Shown piece by piece: positions 48,030 to 48,943 of a stretch of DNA of 48,943 nucleotides. The DNA is from 2-02-FULL-66-14 sp037443705 (GTDB taxonomy: Bacteria > Pseudomonadota > Gammaproteobacteria > Burkholderiales > SG8-39): positions 1 through 48,943 of the forward strand of contig JBBINV010000026.1 in assembly GCA_037443705.1 (NCBI GenBank), in the 5' to 3' direction. Numbering within the stretch: the stretch's first letter is position 1; every line of letters starts with the position of its first letter. The notes below the pieces were generated by a model that saw nothing but the letters and a program-made list of their open reading frames with translations, was not told the origin of the DNA and did no database searches. Both the position numbers and the translations under genes were made by a program.

Positions 48030-48943
48030 ATGGAACGCGCGTTCGCCGCGGGCGGCGCCCTCGCCGCCGCGGTATCCGATTACCGCGAACGACCCCAGCA
48101 GCTGGAAATGGCGCGTGCCATCCTGGAGGCGATCGAGCGCGGCGGCACGCTCGCAGTGGAGGCCGGCACCGGCACCGGAAAGACGCTCGCGTACCTCGTG
48201 CCGGCGCTGCTGGCCGGCGGCAAGGTGATCGTCTCCACCGGCACCAAGACGCTGCAGGACCAGCTCTACGACCGCGATCTCCCGGCGGTGCGCGACGCGC
48301 TGGGCTCGGGCGCGACGACCGCGCTGCTGAAAGGGCGGGCAAACTACGTGTGTCTGCACCGCATGGAGCGCGCGATGCCCGAAGCGCGGCTCGGTTCCGT
48401 GGAGGAGGCGGCGCAACTGCGCCGGATCGCACGCTTCGCGGGCACCAGCGTGACCGGCGACCGCGCCGACCTCGGCGCGGTGCCCGAAGACGCGCCGGTG
48501 TGGCAGCACGCCACCTCCACGCGCGACAACTGTCTCGGCCAGGACTGCCCGCAATACCGCGATTGCTTCGTGATGCGGGCGCGGCGCAACGCCCAGGCCG
48601 CAGACGTCGTCGTGGTGAACCACCACCTGTTCTTCGCCGACGTGGTGCTGCGCGACGAAGGCGTCGCGGAGCTTCTGCCCGCGTGCAACACCATCGTGTT
48701 CGACGAGGCTCACCAGCTGCCGGAGATCGCGAGGCTGTTCTTCGGCGAAACCGTGTCCACGGCGAGCCTCGTCGAGCTCGCGCGGGACGTCCGGGCGGAG
48801 CTGCGCGCCGCGGGCGGCGCTTCGCCCGAGCTCGAGCGGCTCGCGCAGCGGCTCGAGCGGGCCGCGCGCGAGCTCCGGCTCGCGCTCGGAGAGGAGCCCG
48901 CGCGTCTTGCCTGGAACGACGCGATGCGCCGCGCGGGCGCGGC
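48030..48943 (+). CDS. ATP-dependent DNA helicase of the DinG/YoaA family, N-terminal part
   Basis: About 304 residues are visible before the window ends. The start MERAFAAGGALAAAVSDYRE and RPQQLEMARAILEAIE leads to Walker A VEAGTGTGKTLAYL, STGTKTLQDQL, four cysteines (NYVCLHR, DNCLGQDC, YRDCF) spaced as in the XPD/DinG 4Fe-4S domain, VVVVNHHLFFADV and the DEAH box FDEAHQLPE. It unwinds DNA 5' to 3' in repair or replication-fork processing. The ATG at 48030 is the first ATG, but a GAGGAGG ribosome site lies in front of an in-frame CTG at 48006 that would add eight residues like those of homologues, so the true start may be further upstream. Confidence 0.9.
   Translation, partial: MERAFAAGGALAAAVSDYRERPQQLEMARAILEAIERGGTLAVEAGTGTGKTLAYLVPALLAGGKVIVSTGTKTLQDQLYDRDLPAVRDALGSGATTALLKGRANYVCLHRMERAMPEARLGSVEEAAQLRRIARFAGTSVTGDRADLGAVPEDAPVWQHATSTRDNCLGQDCPQYRDCFVMRARRNAQAADVVVVNHHLFFADVVLRDEGVAELLPACNTIVFDEAHQLPEIARLFFGETVSTASLVELARDVRAELRAAGGASPELERLAQRLERAARELRLALGEEPARLAWNDAMRRAGA

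Overview
The window looks like a chromosomal segment of a high-GC betaproteobacterium. The evidence is the protein families and gene order: ugpBAEC-ugpQ, smr-trxB, ftsK-lolA-rarA-serS followed by tRNA-Ser(CGA), a GlnB-type PII protein, an FbpABC iron importer and a PagL-type lipid A deacylase. Genes are densely packed, with several 4-bp ATGA/GTGA overlaps and convergent genes whose stop codons touch or overlap. No rRNA, CRISPR array, transposase or phage gene was seen, and no stretch above 300 bp lacks a gene.

Region by region. 1-6.6 kb: the start of an amidase gene (minus strand, cut by the window edge), then a glycerol-3-phosphate / glycerophosphodiester uptake locus with two tandem periplasmic binding proteins, two permeases, an ATPase and the cytoplasmic diesterase UgpQ. 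6.6-11.1 kb: an SDR oxidoreductase, an internally deleted inorganic pyrophosphatase remnant, a FemAB/GNAT-like protein, a TPR protein, glnB, an Smr-domain protein and trxB. 11.2-32.0 kb: a two-partner secretion island made of an FhaC-type transporter, a 5,752-residue exoprotein (17.3 kb, 35% of the window), a Crp/Fnr-family regulator and an exported FecR-domain protein. 32.0-37.6 kb: ftsK, lolA, rarA, serS and tRNA-Ser. 37.6-42.7 kb: pagL, a phosphonoacetate hydrolase, a lone molybdopterin-binding dehydrogenase subunit and a TonB-like protein. 42.7-46.6 kb: fbpC, fbpB and fbpA in three separate transcription units with Fur-box-like operators. 46.7 kb to the end: an NlpC/P60 lipoprotein, a secretin-N-domain-like protein and the start of a DinG/YoaA-type helicase.

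The most interesting part is the secretion island. The giant exoprotein gene contains two in-frame pairs of (near-)identical long repeats, 1,253 bp twice and 830 bp twice, inside a block whose codon style differs from its flanks. The exoprotein gene and the FecR gene are preceded by the same composite element: a GTGAAnTAGTTCCTC dyad whose centre lies exactly 29.5 bp before a TAnnAT hexamer in both. This is the geometry of a class II Crp-type promoter, and a Crp/Fnr-family regulator is encoded between the two targets. I infer that transporter, adhesin, regulator and FecR protein form one regulated surface-structure module, possibly inserted between trxB and ftsK.

Protein identities rest on motif recognition by eye. 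Regulatory calls are pattern matches and are given lower confidence.
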